NCBI GenBank assembly: GCA_002083825.1
Contig: DAZV01000026.1
Location: 425,119 to 489,118, forward strand
Direction: 5' to 3'
DNA: 64,000 nucleotides
Origin: Candidatus Sericytochromatia bacterium S15B-MN24 CBMW_12
Lineage (GTDB): Bacteria; Cyanobacteriota; Sericytochromatia; S15B-MN24; UBA4093
Numbering within the stretch: the stretch's first letter is position 1; each line of letters begins with the position of its first letter. The notes beneath the pieces are model-generated. The model had not been told where the DNA came from. It made no database searches and saw only the letters and a list, made by a program, of their open reading frames with translations. A program made the position numbers and the translations under genes. Shown in pieces: positions 8,914-16,795 of this stretch.

Positions 8914-10520
8914 TCGCTGAGACCCCCTTGGAACGGTACCGTCAGGAACTTCGGCAGGCCCTGCTCGATCGCGGGGCCAAGCTGGGCCAAGGCGTCTCCG
9001 AGTCAGGCCAGCCCTATGATTGGATGGTCGATTGCCGGGAGGTCCTGCTCGAACCGACCTCCCTGCATCACGCCGCGCGCTTGCTCTGGGAGCGCCTGAA
9101 GCCTTACCGCCCGGAGGCGGTCGGCGGGATGACCCTCGCGGCGAATCCGCTCACCATCGCCCTGCTCTACGAGAGCAGGGCGGATGGCTATCCGCTCGAA
9201 GGTTTCATCATTCGCAAGGAACCCAAGAGCAACGGTCTTCAGAAATGGGTGGAGGGCCCACCTCTCAAGCCTGGCACGCGCGTCGTCCTGCTCGACGACA
9301 TGGTGAACTCGGGCGATACTCAGCGCCGCGCCTTGTCGATTCTGGAACCTTTTCGTCCGGAAGTCGTCGCGGTGGGCGCCGTGATCGATCTCGAACGCGC
9401 GGGAGCGAACTGGCTGCACGATCAAGGCATTCCGCTGGAGGGCCTCTTCACCCTTCGAGAGCTGGGCCTCGCGAGAGAATTCTCCAGTGCTCCGGGAACC
9501 CACCGCCAGGCCTGGAAGTGGGGCCCCCTCAACCATGGGCGCTACTCCGCGCCAAAATCGAGTCCGCTCGTCACTCCGGACGGCATCTACGTCGGTAGCG
9601 ACGCCGGCTTTCTGGTCGCGCTCACCCTGGAAGGGGCGGAACGATGGAGGATCAGGGTGCGGGATCGGGAGCGGGGCATTCACTCGACTCCGCTCTTGCA
9701 CCGGGGGCGCCTCTACTTCGGAGCGTACGACGGCTTCGTCTACTGCGTCGACGCGGCGAGCGGGAAGCTGGTCTGGGACGGCCGGATGGGACAGTGGGTG
9801 GGGTCCTCGCCCGCGGTGGATCCCGAGAGCGATCGCCTCTTCATCGGGGTCGAGTATGGCGAAGCCGGCGGCAGCCTGCTGGCTCTCGACGCCGAGACGG
9901 GGCGAAAGATCTGGGAGCTGCGGGCGCGGCATTACATCCACTCTGCCCCCTGCTTCGATAGGGACCGGCGACAGGTCATCGTCGGGGCGAACGACCATGC
10001 CATCTACGCCGCGGACGCCACGGACGGCGGTCTGCGCTGGAAGGTGGTCACGGGCGGGGAGGTCAAGGGAGATCCGATTCTCGACGGCCAGGGACGCTGC
10101 TTCGTCGGATCGTTCGATGGCTTCCTCTATGCCCTGGACGCCGAGACGGGGGCGATTTTATGGAAGCGGCAGCTTGGAAGGCGCCTTCAGGTCCGGCCGC
10201 TCGTCGTGGATGATCTCGTGATCGCGGGTGGCAGCTCTTCGCGCCTGGTGGCCTTGGATCGCGCCAGCGGCGAGGTGAGGTGGATGGCCACCACCGGGGG
10301 GCCGATCGTTGGCGGGGCCGCCCTGTTCGGAGATTACGTCGCCGTCGGCAGTATGGACGGAAGTCTGTACATGCTGGACAAGCGAACCGGAGAGTTCGTG
10401 GACGGGCTCACCACGGCAGGCCCGATCATGAGCACCCCGGGAGTGGGCATGGGGCTTTGTGTCTTTCCGTCCTTCGATGGGGGGCTCTGGGCGATGGGTC
10501 GCGGCACCTCCGTCTCGTAA
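8910..10520 (+). CDS. phosphoribosyltransferase fused to a PQQ-like beta-propeller
   Basis: This protein has 536 residues. GTG 8910 overlaps the previous stop (GTGA). Residues about 1-190 resemble orotate phosphoribosyltransferase (PyrE): FIIRKEPK followed by the PRPP-binding loop VVLLDDMVNSGDT at residues 125-137. Residues about 200-535 are PQQ/BamB-type propeller repeats (SSPAVD, DGFLYALDAETGAILW, GSMDGSLYMLDKRTG) with the usual W at each blade end. No signal peptide or membrane helix is seen, so both halves should be cytoplasmic. I know of no standard gene with this fusion. A true OPRT function is uncertain because pyrimidine genes are not nearby. Coupling to an EF-hand/tryptophan-motif gene suggests participation in the same process (inference). 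Confidence 0.85.
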   Translation: MIAETPLERYRQELRQALLDRGAKLGQGVSESGQPYDWMVDCREVLLEPTSLHHAARLLWERLKPYRPEAVGGMTLAANPLTIALLYESRADGYPLEGFIIRKEPKSNGLQKWVEGPPLKPGTRVVLLDDMVNSGDTQRRALSILEPFRPEVVAVGAVIDLERAGANWLHDQGIPLEGLFTLRELGLAREFSSAPGTHRQAWKWGPLNHGRYSAPKSSPLVTPDGIYVGSDAGFLVALTLEGAERWRIRVRDRERGIHSTPLLHRGRLYFGAYDGFVYCVDAASGKLVWDGRMGQWVGSSPAVDPESDRLFIGVEYGEAGGSLLALDAETGRKIWELRARHYIHSAPCFDRDRRQVIVGANDHAIYAADATDGGLRWKVVTGGEVKGDPILDGQGRCFVGSFDGFLYALDAETGAILWKRQLGRRLQVRPLVVDDLVIAGGSSSRLVALDRASGEVRWMATTGGPIVGGAALFGDYVAVGSMDGSLYMLDKRTGEFVDGLTTAGPIMSTPGVGMGLCVFPSFDGGLWAMGRGTSVS

Positions 10521-10561
10521 GTGGTACCATGCTCGAGTGCCGCATCGAGAGGAGCATGTTC

Positions 10562-11380
10562 GTGTCCAAGCGAATCACCATCCATTCCCTGCTTCAAATG
10601 AAGGTCGCTCGGGAGCGCATCGTGGCCTTGACCACCTATGACTATCCGACCGCCGTGGCGGTCGATCAGGCGGGAGTCGACGTCATCTTGGTCGGGGATT
10701 CCCTGGCCTCCGTCGTCTTGGGCTACGACAACACCCTTCCCGTGACCATGGACGAGATGATCCACCACACCAAGGCGGTCACGCGCGGTGTCAAGCGGGC
10801 CTTCGTGGTCGCCGACATGCCCTTCATGGCGGATGCCACGCTCGAAGACGCCGTCCGGAACGGCGGGCGCTTCCTGAAGGAAGCAGGCGCCTCGGCCGTT
10901 AAGCTCGAAGGAGGTCACGCTCCTCAGATCGCTGCGGTTCGAACGCTGACCCAGCATGGGATTCCGGTGGTGGGGCACCTGGGCTTCACGCCTCAGCACC
11001 TTCACCAGCTCGGGGGCTTTCGGATCCAGGGCAAGACCGAGTCGGCGGCGGCGGAGCTGTTGCGCCAAGCCCAGGAACTCGAGGCGAATGGCGCTTGCGC
11101 CGTGGTCCTGGAGCTCGTTCCGGCGGACGTGGCCCAGCACATCACGGAGTCCTTGGCGATTCCGACCATCGGGATCGGAGCTGGCGAGGCCTGCGACGGG
11201 CAGATCCAGGTCTTCCATGACCTCGTGGGCCTTCACGTCGATCATCGTCCCAAGCATGCGCGTCGGTACGCGGATCTCCACGAAACCCTCGTAACCGCCT
11301 TGCAGCGCTACGGAGAGGACGTGAGGGCGGGACGCTTCATTTCCACCGAGCCGCTTTACGGGGCTGGCAACAAGGCGTAG
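10562..11380 (+). CDS. panB: 3-methyl-2-oxobutanoate hydroxymethyltransferase
   Basis: PanB transfers a hydroxymethyl group from 5,10-methylene-THF to alpha-ketoisovalerate, the first committed step of pantothenate synthesis. Family signatures are present: LTTYDYPTAVAVDQAGVD, ILVGDSLASVVLGYD, VVADMPFM, GASAVKLEGG, PVVGHLGFTPQ and TIGIGAGEACDGQIQVFHD. The protein has 272 residues from GTG 10562, which is preferred because GAGAGGAG at 10547-10554 has a 7-base spacer. ATG 10556 and ATG 10529 are in frame but less well placed. No panC or panD is in the window. The gene begins about 40 bases after the propeller fusion and may be read from the same transcript. Confidence 0.96.
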   Translation: MSKRITIHSLLQMKVARERIVALTTYDYPTAVAVDQAGVDVILVGDSLASVVLGYDNTLPVTMDEMIHHTKAVTRGVKRAFVVADMPFMADATLEDAVRNGGRFLKEAGASAVKLEGGHAPQIAAVRTLTQHGIPVVGHLGFTPQHLHQLGGFRIQGKTESAAAELLRQAQELEANGACAVVLELVPADVAQHITESLAIPTIGIGAGEACDGQIQVFHDLVGLHVDHRPKHARRYADLHETLVTALQRYGEDVRAGRFISTEPLYGAGNKA

Positions 11381-11386
11381 CCTCAT

Positions 11387-11448
11387 TTGACAGGCAAGAG
11401 GCCATTGCTTAGAATGGGGTCACTTGCGAGAGTGACACTGGGGTCACT
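11387..11448 (+). promoter_or_regulatory. strong sigma70-type promoter of gdhA with overlapping repeat
   Basis: A consensus -35 TTGACA (11387-11392) is separated by exactly 17 bases from -10 TAGAAT (11410-11415). Transcription should start near 11422. Just downstream, GGGGTCACT occurs twice (11416-11424 and 11440-11448). The first copy also forms an inverted repeat with AGTGAC at 11431-11436. These repeats overlap the predicted start site, which is a good position for a repressor. The operator role is inference. Confidence 0.75.
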
Positions 11449-11472
11449 CCAGCCATTCGACGAGGAGGTCGA

Positions 11473-11553
11473 TTGAACGCACGACGGCGCAAAGCCAAAG
11501 CGAGGCTAAGCCTTGCCTCACTCCGTCTGACCCCCTTCCGCTTTAGGATGTGA
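11473..11553 (+). CDS. possible 26-codon basic leader peptide upstream of gdhA
   Basis: A TTG at 11473 lies 4 bases after a perfect AGGAGG (11463-11468) and opens a 26-codon frame rich in arginine and lysine (about ten basic residues, MNARRRKAKARLSLASL...). It ends at TGA 11551-11553, which overlaps a GTG at 11550 in the gdhA frame and is 5 bases before ATG 11559. The strong ribosome site with no other gene to serve is the main argument. There is no comparative support, and the site could be fortuitous. It might couple or attenuate gdhA translation. Confidence 0.35.
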   Translation: MNARRRKAKARLSLASLRLTPFRFRM

Positions 11554-11558
11554 ATACG

Positions 11559-12821
11559 ATGATTATCACCGAACCCGTCCACACGTCGCCGTTGACGTCG
11601 GCGCGCCAGCAATTGGCGAAATGCATCGACATTCTTGGCATCGACCCGGGCGTCCACGAGCGCCTCGCCTACCCCGATCGGGTGGTTCAGGTCAACAGCC
11701 CGGTCCGCATGGACAATGGCTCCACCAAGATGTTCTCGGGCTACCGTGTTCAGCATAACAACGCGCTTGGGCCCTACAAGGGCGGTCTGCGTTTCCACCC
11801 CTCGGTCGACATCGACGAAGTCACCGCGCTCGCCATGCTCATGAGCTGGAAGTGCTCGCTGGTCGGCTTGCCGTACGGTGGCGCCAAGGGCGGCATCACC
11901 GTCGATCCCCGCCAGATTTCGGTCTCCGAACTAGAGCGCCTGACCCGCCGCTTCACCGCGGACATGATCTTGATCTTTGATCCCCAGAAGGACATCCCCG
12001 CGCCCGATGTCAACACCAGCCCGCGCGAGATGGCCTGGATCATGGATACCTGGAGCGTGAACAAGGGCTACGCCGCTCCCGGCGTCGTCACCGGCAAGCC
12101 GATCGCCATCGGCGGCTCGCTTGGTCGCTTCGAGGCCACCGGTCGCGGCGTCATCACCATGACCGACGAGCTTCTTCGCTTCAAGGGCCGCCAGATGGTC
12201 GGAACCACCATGGCCATCCAAGGCTTCGGCAACGTCGGATCCACCGCCGCAATGCTCGGCCACCAGCAGGGCGCCAAGATCGTCGCGGTCTCGGATGTCT
12301 TCGGCGGCATTTACAACCCCGCCGGCATCGACATCCCCGCGGCGATGCTCTACTCCAAGGCCAATGGCTCGCTCGCCGGCTTCCCGGACGCCGAAACCAT
12401 CTCGAACGAGGACCTCCTCCTCCTGAAGGTCGACGTCCTGGTCCCCGCCGCCCTCGAAGCCGTCATCACCGATCAGAATGCCGACCGGATCAAGGCCGAT
12501 TTCGTCGTCGAAGGCGCCAACGGCCCCATCACTCCCGCCGCCGATGCCATCCTCGAAAAGAAGGGCATCATCGTCGTCCCCGACATCCTCGCCAACGCGG
12601 GCGGCGTCGTGGTCAGCTACTTCGAGTGGGTCCAGGGCATGAGCCAGCTCTTCTGGAGCGAAGAGGAGGTCAACGACCGCCTCCGCCGGATCATGACCCG
12701 TTCCTTCAGCCAGGTCGCCAACCTCGTCACCACCCGGGACCTTTCCTTCCGCATGGCTGCCTACTCGATCGGCGTCGGTCGGATCGCCGAGGCCCTCAAG
12801 GTTCGGGGCCTCTACCCCTAG
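11559..12821 (+). CDS. gdhA: Glu/Leu/Phe/Val-type glutamate dehydrogenase
   Basis: This enzyme interconverts glutamate and 2-oxoglutarate with ammonia and NAD(P)H. The sequence carries the classical catalytic segment GPYKGGLRFHPSVD, PYGGAKGGI with the active-site lysine, DVNTSPREMAWIMD, the Rossmann motif IQGFGNVGS and the C-terminal substrate-site segment VVSYFEWVQ. The length of 420 residues is normal for the hexameric class. ATG 11559 is chosen with AGGA at 11545-11548. GTG 11550 is in frame but too close to that site. The gene is monocistronic between a strong promoter and a bidirectional terminator. Confidence 0.96.
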   Translation: MIITEPVHTSPLTSARQQLAKCIDILGIDPGVHERLAYPDRVVQVNSPVRMDNGSTKMFSGYRVQHNNALGPYKGGLRFHPSVDIDEVTALAMLMSWKCSLVGLPYGGAKGGITVDPRQISVSELERLTRRFTADMILIFDPQKDIPAPDVNTSPREMAWIMDTWSVNKGYAAPGVVTGKPIAIGGSLGRFEATGRGVITMTDELLRFKGRQMVGTTMAIQGFGNVGSTAAMLGHQQGAKIVAVSDVFGGIYNPAGIDIPAAMLYSKANGSLAGFPDAETISNEDLLLLKVDVLVPAALEAVITDQNADRIKADFVVEGANGPITPAADAILEKKGIIVVPDILANAGGVVVSYFEWVQGMSQLFWSEEEVNDRLRRIMTRSFSQVANLVTTRDLSFRMAAYSIGVGRIAEALKVRGLYP

Positions 12822-12848
12822 ACCGATTGCGTCGTATTCCCCTGAATG

Positions 12849-12884
12849 GGAAAAGGCCGGAACCCACGGGTTCCGGCCTTTTCC
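12849..12884. terminator. bidirectional terminator between gdhA and the convergent permease gene
   Basis: A perfect inverted repeat of about 16 bp (12849-12864 with 12869-12884) begins with AAAA and ends with TTTT, so it can work for gdhA on the plus strand and for the permease on the minus strand. It fills most of the 75-base gap between the two convergent stops. Confidence 0.85.
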
Positions 12885-12896
12885 TCTGGTTCCCGT

Positions 12897-14126
12897 TCAC
12901 TCGAACCTCAGCGCCTCGATTGGGTGTAGCAGCGAAGCCTTTCGGGCGGGGTACAGGCCGAAACCGACCCCGACCAAGGCACTGAAGACAACCGCCATGA
13001 CGGCTACCCCCGGGTGGAAGAGGATGGGCCAGCCTAGCTGTCCCCCTACCGCGTGAGCCGCGAAGCCCCCGATTCCGATGCCCAGGAATCCCCCGATCAT
13101 CGCGAGCATGATCGCTTCCACCAGGAACTGCGAAAGGATATGATGAGCCTTCGCGCCGACGGCCATCCGCAGGCCGATTTCCCGTGTTCGCTCGGTCACG
13201 CTGACGAGCATGATGTTCATTACCCCTATGCCGCCCACCAGGAGCGAAACCGCCGCGATGCTCGCCAGCAGCATGGTCAGGGTCCGGGTTCCCTCCTGCC
13301 GGGCGTTCGCGACCTCGGCCATGTTGCGCAGGGAGAAATCGTCTTCGGCATCGGTTCCCAGCCGGTGACGCTCGCGTAGCAGGTCGCTGATCTGACTTTG
13401 AGCCCGGGGCAGCGCCTCGGACGAGATCGCTGTGACCATCAGCGAGCCCTGCACATACTGGTTGAGGCCCCCCTGGATCTTGGTGCGGAAGGTGCTTTCC
13501 GGAATGATCACCGTGTCATCGTTATCCTGCCCCATGCCCGTCTGCCCCTTTTTCTCCAGGAGGCCCACGACCTGAAACGGGACGTTGCGGATCCGAAGGG
13601 TTTGCCCCACCGGATCGACGTCGGGGCCGAAGAGCATGTCGGCCACGGTCATTCCGAGCACGGCGACCTTGTTTCCGCTCGCCACGTCCTGATCCGTGAG
13701 AAGGCTGCCGGTTTCGGCTCTCCAGTTTCGGATGGCGAAGTAATCCGGCGAGGTGCCGACGATAGTCGTGGCCCAGTTCTGATCCGAACTCATGATCTGG
13801 GCGCTGGAGCGTAGCTGCGCGGCGGCATGGGAGACCGTGGGAATCGAGTCGCGGATGGCGCGAAGATCGCTCCAGGTCAGCGTGTAGCGGGAGCCCGCTC
13901 CGCCGCGGGATCCGCCGTTATTGCTCGACCCGGGCATGACGTAGAGCATGTTGGTTCCCATCGCATCGAAGCTTGCCTGCAACTGGGCCTTGGCTCCCTC
14001 GCCGATGGCCATCATGGCCACCACTGCCGCCACTCCGATCACGATACCGAGAGCCGTGAGGATCGAGCGCAGTTTGTTGATGAGCAGGGCCTTGAGGGCC
14101 GTTCGGATGGTCTGCAGGAAGGTCAT
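12897..14126 (-). CDS. MacB/FtsX-type ABC transporter permease without its ATPase
   Basis: This is a 409-residue MacB-like membrane subunit. It has one N-terminal helix (LRSILTALGIVIGVAAVVAM), a long periplasmic MacB core domain (about 45-270) and three C-terminal helices with the FtsX signature MLVSVTERTREIGLRMAVGA. Such permeases form tripartite exporters with an ATPase and a MacA adaptor. The adaptor is directly upstream but no ATPase gene lies between them, and the permease polypeptide itself lacks Walker motifs. The start overlaps the stop of a 12-codon reading frame (ATGA) that looks like the remains of the missing ATPase gene. It must use an ATPase encoded elsewhere or be inactive. Confidence 0.92.
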   Translation of the reverse strand: MTFLQTIRTALKALLINKLRSILTALGIVIGVAAVVAMMAIGEGAKAQLQASFDAMGTNMLYVMPGSSNNGGSRGGAGSRYTLTWSDLRAIRDSIPTVSHAAAQLRSSAQIMSSDQNWATTIVGTSPDYFAIRNWRAETGSLLTDQDVASGNKVAVLGMTVADMLFGPDVDPVGQTLRIRNVPFQVVGLLEKKGQTGMGQDNDDTVIIPESTFRTKIQGGLNQYVQGSLMVTAISSEALPRAQSQISDLLRERHRLGTDAEDDFSLRNMAEVANARQEGTRTLTMLLASIAAVSLLVGGIGVMNIMLVSVTERTREIGLRMAVGAKAHHILSQFLVEAIMLAMIGGFLGIGIGGFAAHAVGGQLGWPILFHPGVAVMAVVFSALVGVGFGLYPARKASLLHPIEALRFE

Positions 14127-14161
14127 GCTTGCTTGGTCTCCATCGAGAGGTTCGCGCTCAT
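14123..14161 (-). pseudogene. 12-codon remnant at the expected place of a MacB-type ATPase gene
   Basis: After the adaptor stop, the minus strand has AGGTGA, then an ATG at 14161 and 12 codons (MSANLSMETKQA) ending in a TGA that overlaps the permease start by ATGA. In related operons this slot holds the ABC ATPase of about 230 codons. A ribosome site, a start and a coupled stop with almost nothing between is what an internal deletion would leave. The alternative is a chance frame in a 43-base spacer. Confidence 0.4.
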
Positions 14162-14169
14162 GGCTTCAC

Positions 14170-15474
14170 CTAGAACATTCTTGGGTTCCGGCTCTGGCCG
14201 GAACGGCGGTTGGAGCCGCTGCGCGCGTTGCTGGCAGCTGCCCCGGTCGAGGAGTCAACGATCACGTCGGCACCGTCGCTCAGGTTTCCGCCAATCACCT
14301 CGGTCACGTTGCCATCCGAGAGCCCGGTCTCGATGCGAACGGGGAGTGGTTTTCCCTCGACCAGGATCCAGATCGTGCGCCGGTCGGCGTTATCGTCTCG
14401 GCCCGATGGAACGGCCGCTCTCCGCCCTGCCGCGCCCGTTTTTTCAACCGCTTGACCGGTCCGCTCACCTTGGGCATGCGGGCTTCCAGAGCGCCGGTTC
14501 GGCCGTTCGTACGTGCCGGATGCCGGCCGGAAACGCAGTGCGGCATTGGGAAGCCTCACGGCGTTCCGGCGCTCATCGTGGATCAGCGAGACGTTTGCCG
14601 TCATCCCGGGCTTGAGCTTGAGTTCGGGATTCTCCACGTCGATGATGGCGCTGTAGGTCACCACGTTCTGGACCGTCAGGGCTGAGTTTCGAACCTGACG
14701 CACCTTGCCCCGGAAGGTTTCCTCCGGGTAGGCGTCGACACTGAACTCCGCCTTCATGCCCGCGCGGACCTTCCCCATGTCGGCCTCTGCGATGCTGGCG
14801 TCTACCTGGATTTGCTTGAGGTCCTGGGCGATGACGAAGAGGGTAGGCGCTTGCAACGAGGCTGCCACGGTCTGGCCGACGGCCACGTCTCGCGAGATGA
14901 CCACTCCGTTGATCGGCGAGGTAATCGTCGTGTAGGCGAGGTTCACTTCCGCCTGGTTCAATGCGGCCTGCGCCCGCTGCATGCTGCCCCTCGCACCGTC
15001 GACCTGGGTTGCGGCCACGTCCATGTCGGCCTGGGCCGTATCGAGGTCGGCCATGGCGATCAGTTGCTGTTCGGCCAGTTGCCGGGTCCGCTCAAACCGT
15101 CGCTTGGCGAGCGTCGCCTGGACCTGAGCCCGCTGATACGCGCTCTTGGTCTCGACATGGTTGGCGCGGGCCTGATTGACGGAGGCCTCGACGAGCTCGG
15201 GATCTAGCTTGGCCAGTACTTGCCCCTTCTTGACCCGGGAGTTGAAATCCACGTCGATCTCCTGGATTCGCCCGGAAACCTGGCTACCCACCTGGACGGT
15301 GACCAGAGCGGAGAGGGTTCCGGTCGCGGTTACCTTGGCGGAGATCGCCCCACGATCTGCTTTGACGGTCTGGTAGGTCGGCGCTGCCTCACGCCGCAAC
15401 AAGAACCAGCCCGCCGCGGATCCGCCGACCAGCAGGACGAAGCCCAGCAGAAGCGCAATGCGTCGTTTATTCAC
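14170..15474 (-). CDS. MacA-like periplasmic adaptor (membrane fusion protein)
   Basis: This is a 434-residue HlyD/MacA-family adaptor. It has an N-terminal membrane anchor (IALLLGFVLLVGGSAAGWFLL), a lipoyl half-motif VTVQVGSQVSGRI, a coiled-coil hairpin of about 100 residues (EASVNQARANHVETKSAYQRAQ), the second lipoyl half INGVVISRDVAVGQTVAAS and beta-barrel domains. It should link an inner-membrane exporter to an outer-membrane channel. The start is GTG 15474, with AGAGGAAG just upstream on the minus strand. The C-terminal third has an inserted Arg/Gly/Gln-rich stretch (about residues 330-355) and an Asn/Ser/Arg-rich tail, which are unusual for MacA. It is the first gene of the operon with the permease. 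Confidence 0.93.
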   Translation of the reverse strand: MNKRRIALLLGFVLLVGGSAAGWFLLRREAAPTYQTVKADRGAISAKVTATGTLSALVTVQVGSQVSGRIQEIDVDFNSRVKKGQVLAKLDPELVEASVNQARANHVETKSAYQRAQVQATLAKRRFERTRQLAEQQLIAMADLDTAQADMDVAATQVDGARGSMQRAQAALNQAEVNLAYTTITSPINGVVISRDVAVGQTVAASLQAPTLFVIAQDLKQIQVDASIAEADMGKVRAGMKAEFSVDAYPEETFRGKVRQVRNSALTVQNVVTYSAIIDVENPELKLKPGMTANVSLIHDERRNAVRLPNAALRFRPASGTYERPNRRSGSPHAQGERTGQAVEKTGAAGRRAAVPSGRDDNADRRTIWILVEGKPLPVRIETGLSDGNVTEVIGGNLSDGADVIVDSSTGAAASNARSGSNRRSGQSRNPRMF

Positions 15475-15668
15475 GTGACTTCCTCTTCTCTTCTCGCAGG
15501 CTCGCCATGCGGTCTACCGAGCTGCCCCGCGCATGCCGCGCGACGACGTGCCTAGTCATGGTACGCGAATAATGCCCAAAGGGTTTCAAGGCCATGGGGC
15601 AACGCGCCGCAGAACTCTGGCGTTTGGTAGAATGGGGGTAGCCAAGCAGCAAGTAGTGAGGAGCGAGC

Positions 15669-16718
15669 ATGAAAACCGTGCAGTGGAACGATGGGGCGGT
15701 CGAAATGATTGACCAGACCCGGCTTCCGGAGGTCCTGGAGACCCTCGTTTGCGAGACCTGGGAAAGCGTCGCCGATGCGATCGTCACCATGAAGGTGCGA
15801 GGAGCCCCCGCGATCGGGGTTGCCGCCGCCATGGGCATGGCCCTGGGTGCCCGCGGCTCCGCGGCTATTTCCAGCCCGGATCTGATCGAAGACCTTCAAC
15901 GCATCGGCGAGGCCCTCAAGTCCACCCGCCCCACCGCCGTCAATCTGGCCTGGGCCGTCGACCGGATGCTGGAGTCGGCCAATTCGCGCTCCCGCCTCTC
16001 CAAGGATGACCTCGTGCGTTACCTCGAACTCGAAGCGCAGATCATGGCCCGCGAGGACGTCGAGATCAACCAGGCGATCGGACAGAACGGCGCCAGCCTG
16101 ATCCATGACGGAGCCAACGTCCTCACGCATTGCTCGACCGGCGCCCTCGCCACGGTCGACTGGGGCACCGCCGTCGGCGTCCTTCGTTCGGCGCACGCCT
16201 CGGGAAAACGCCTCCACGTCTGGGTCGATGAGACCCGCCCCCGCCTCCAGGGGGCCCGCCTCAACGCGTGGGAACTTCAGCAACTGGGGATTCCCTTCAC
16301 CCTCATCACCGACAACATGGCGGCCCACTTCATGCAGCAGGGGGCCGTCGATCTCGTCATCACCGGCGCCGATCGGATTGCCGCCAACGGCGACACGGCC
16401 AACAAGATCGGCACCTACGGCCTCGCCGTTCTGGCGCATGCCCACGGCATCCCTTTCTACATTGCCGCCCCGCTCTCGACCATCGACCCGGAGATCCCCA
16501 CCGGAGAGCAGATCCCCATCGAGGAGCGCGACAGCGCCGAGGTCACTCACATCGCGGGCGTCGCCCTCGCTCCGGCAGGCGTGAAGGTCGCCAACCCCTC
16601 CTTCGATGTCACCCCGAATCGCCTCATCAAGGGAATCATCACCGAACGAGGCATCCTTCGCGCGCCTTTCGACCGCGCCATCCAGCAGATCACGAGCCTC
16701 TCGGATTCCTCGGTCTGA
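15669..16718 (+). CDS. mtnA: S-methyl-5-thioribose-1-phosphate isomerase
   Basis: MtnA converts methylthioribose-1-phosphate to methylthioribulose-1-phosphate in the methionine salvage pathway. Motifs seen: MKVRGAPAIGVAAAMG near residue 40, the active-site cysteine segment LTHCSTGALAT, VDETRPRLQGARL, LITDNMAAHFM and the catalytic aspartate in GADRIAANGDTANKIGTYG. The length of 349 residues is typical. The start ATG 15669 follows a short AG-rich stretch (GTGAGGAGCG). The spacer to miaB is 77 bases. No other salvage genes (mtnB, C, D, K) are in the window. The fold is shared with eIF2B-alpha, but the active-site motifs favour MtnA. Confidence 0.95.
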   Translation: MKTVQWNDGAVEMIDQTRLPEVLETLVCETWESVADAIVTMKVRGAPAIGVAAAMGMALGARGSAAISSPDLIEDLQRIGEALKSTRPTAVNLAWAVDRMLESANSRSRLSKDDLVRYLELEAQIMAREDVEINQAIGQNGASLIHDGANVLTHCSTGALATVDWGTAVGVLRSAHASGKRLHVWVDETRPRLQGARLNAWELQQLGIPFTLITDNMAAHFMQQGAVDLVITGADRIAANGDTANKIGTYGLAVLAHAHGIPFYIAAPLSTIDPEIPTGEQIPIEERDSAEVTHIAGVALAPAGVKVANPSFDVTPNRLIKGIITERGILRAPFDRAIQQITSLSDSSV

Positions 16719-16795
16719 CGGGCGGGATTTTTCGCCCCTCCCGCTCGTGATAAGATAGGCCCAACGATCACCGCAAATTCTAAGAAGGTAATAGG

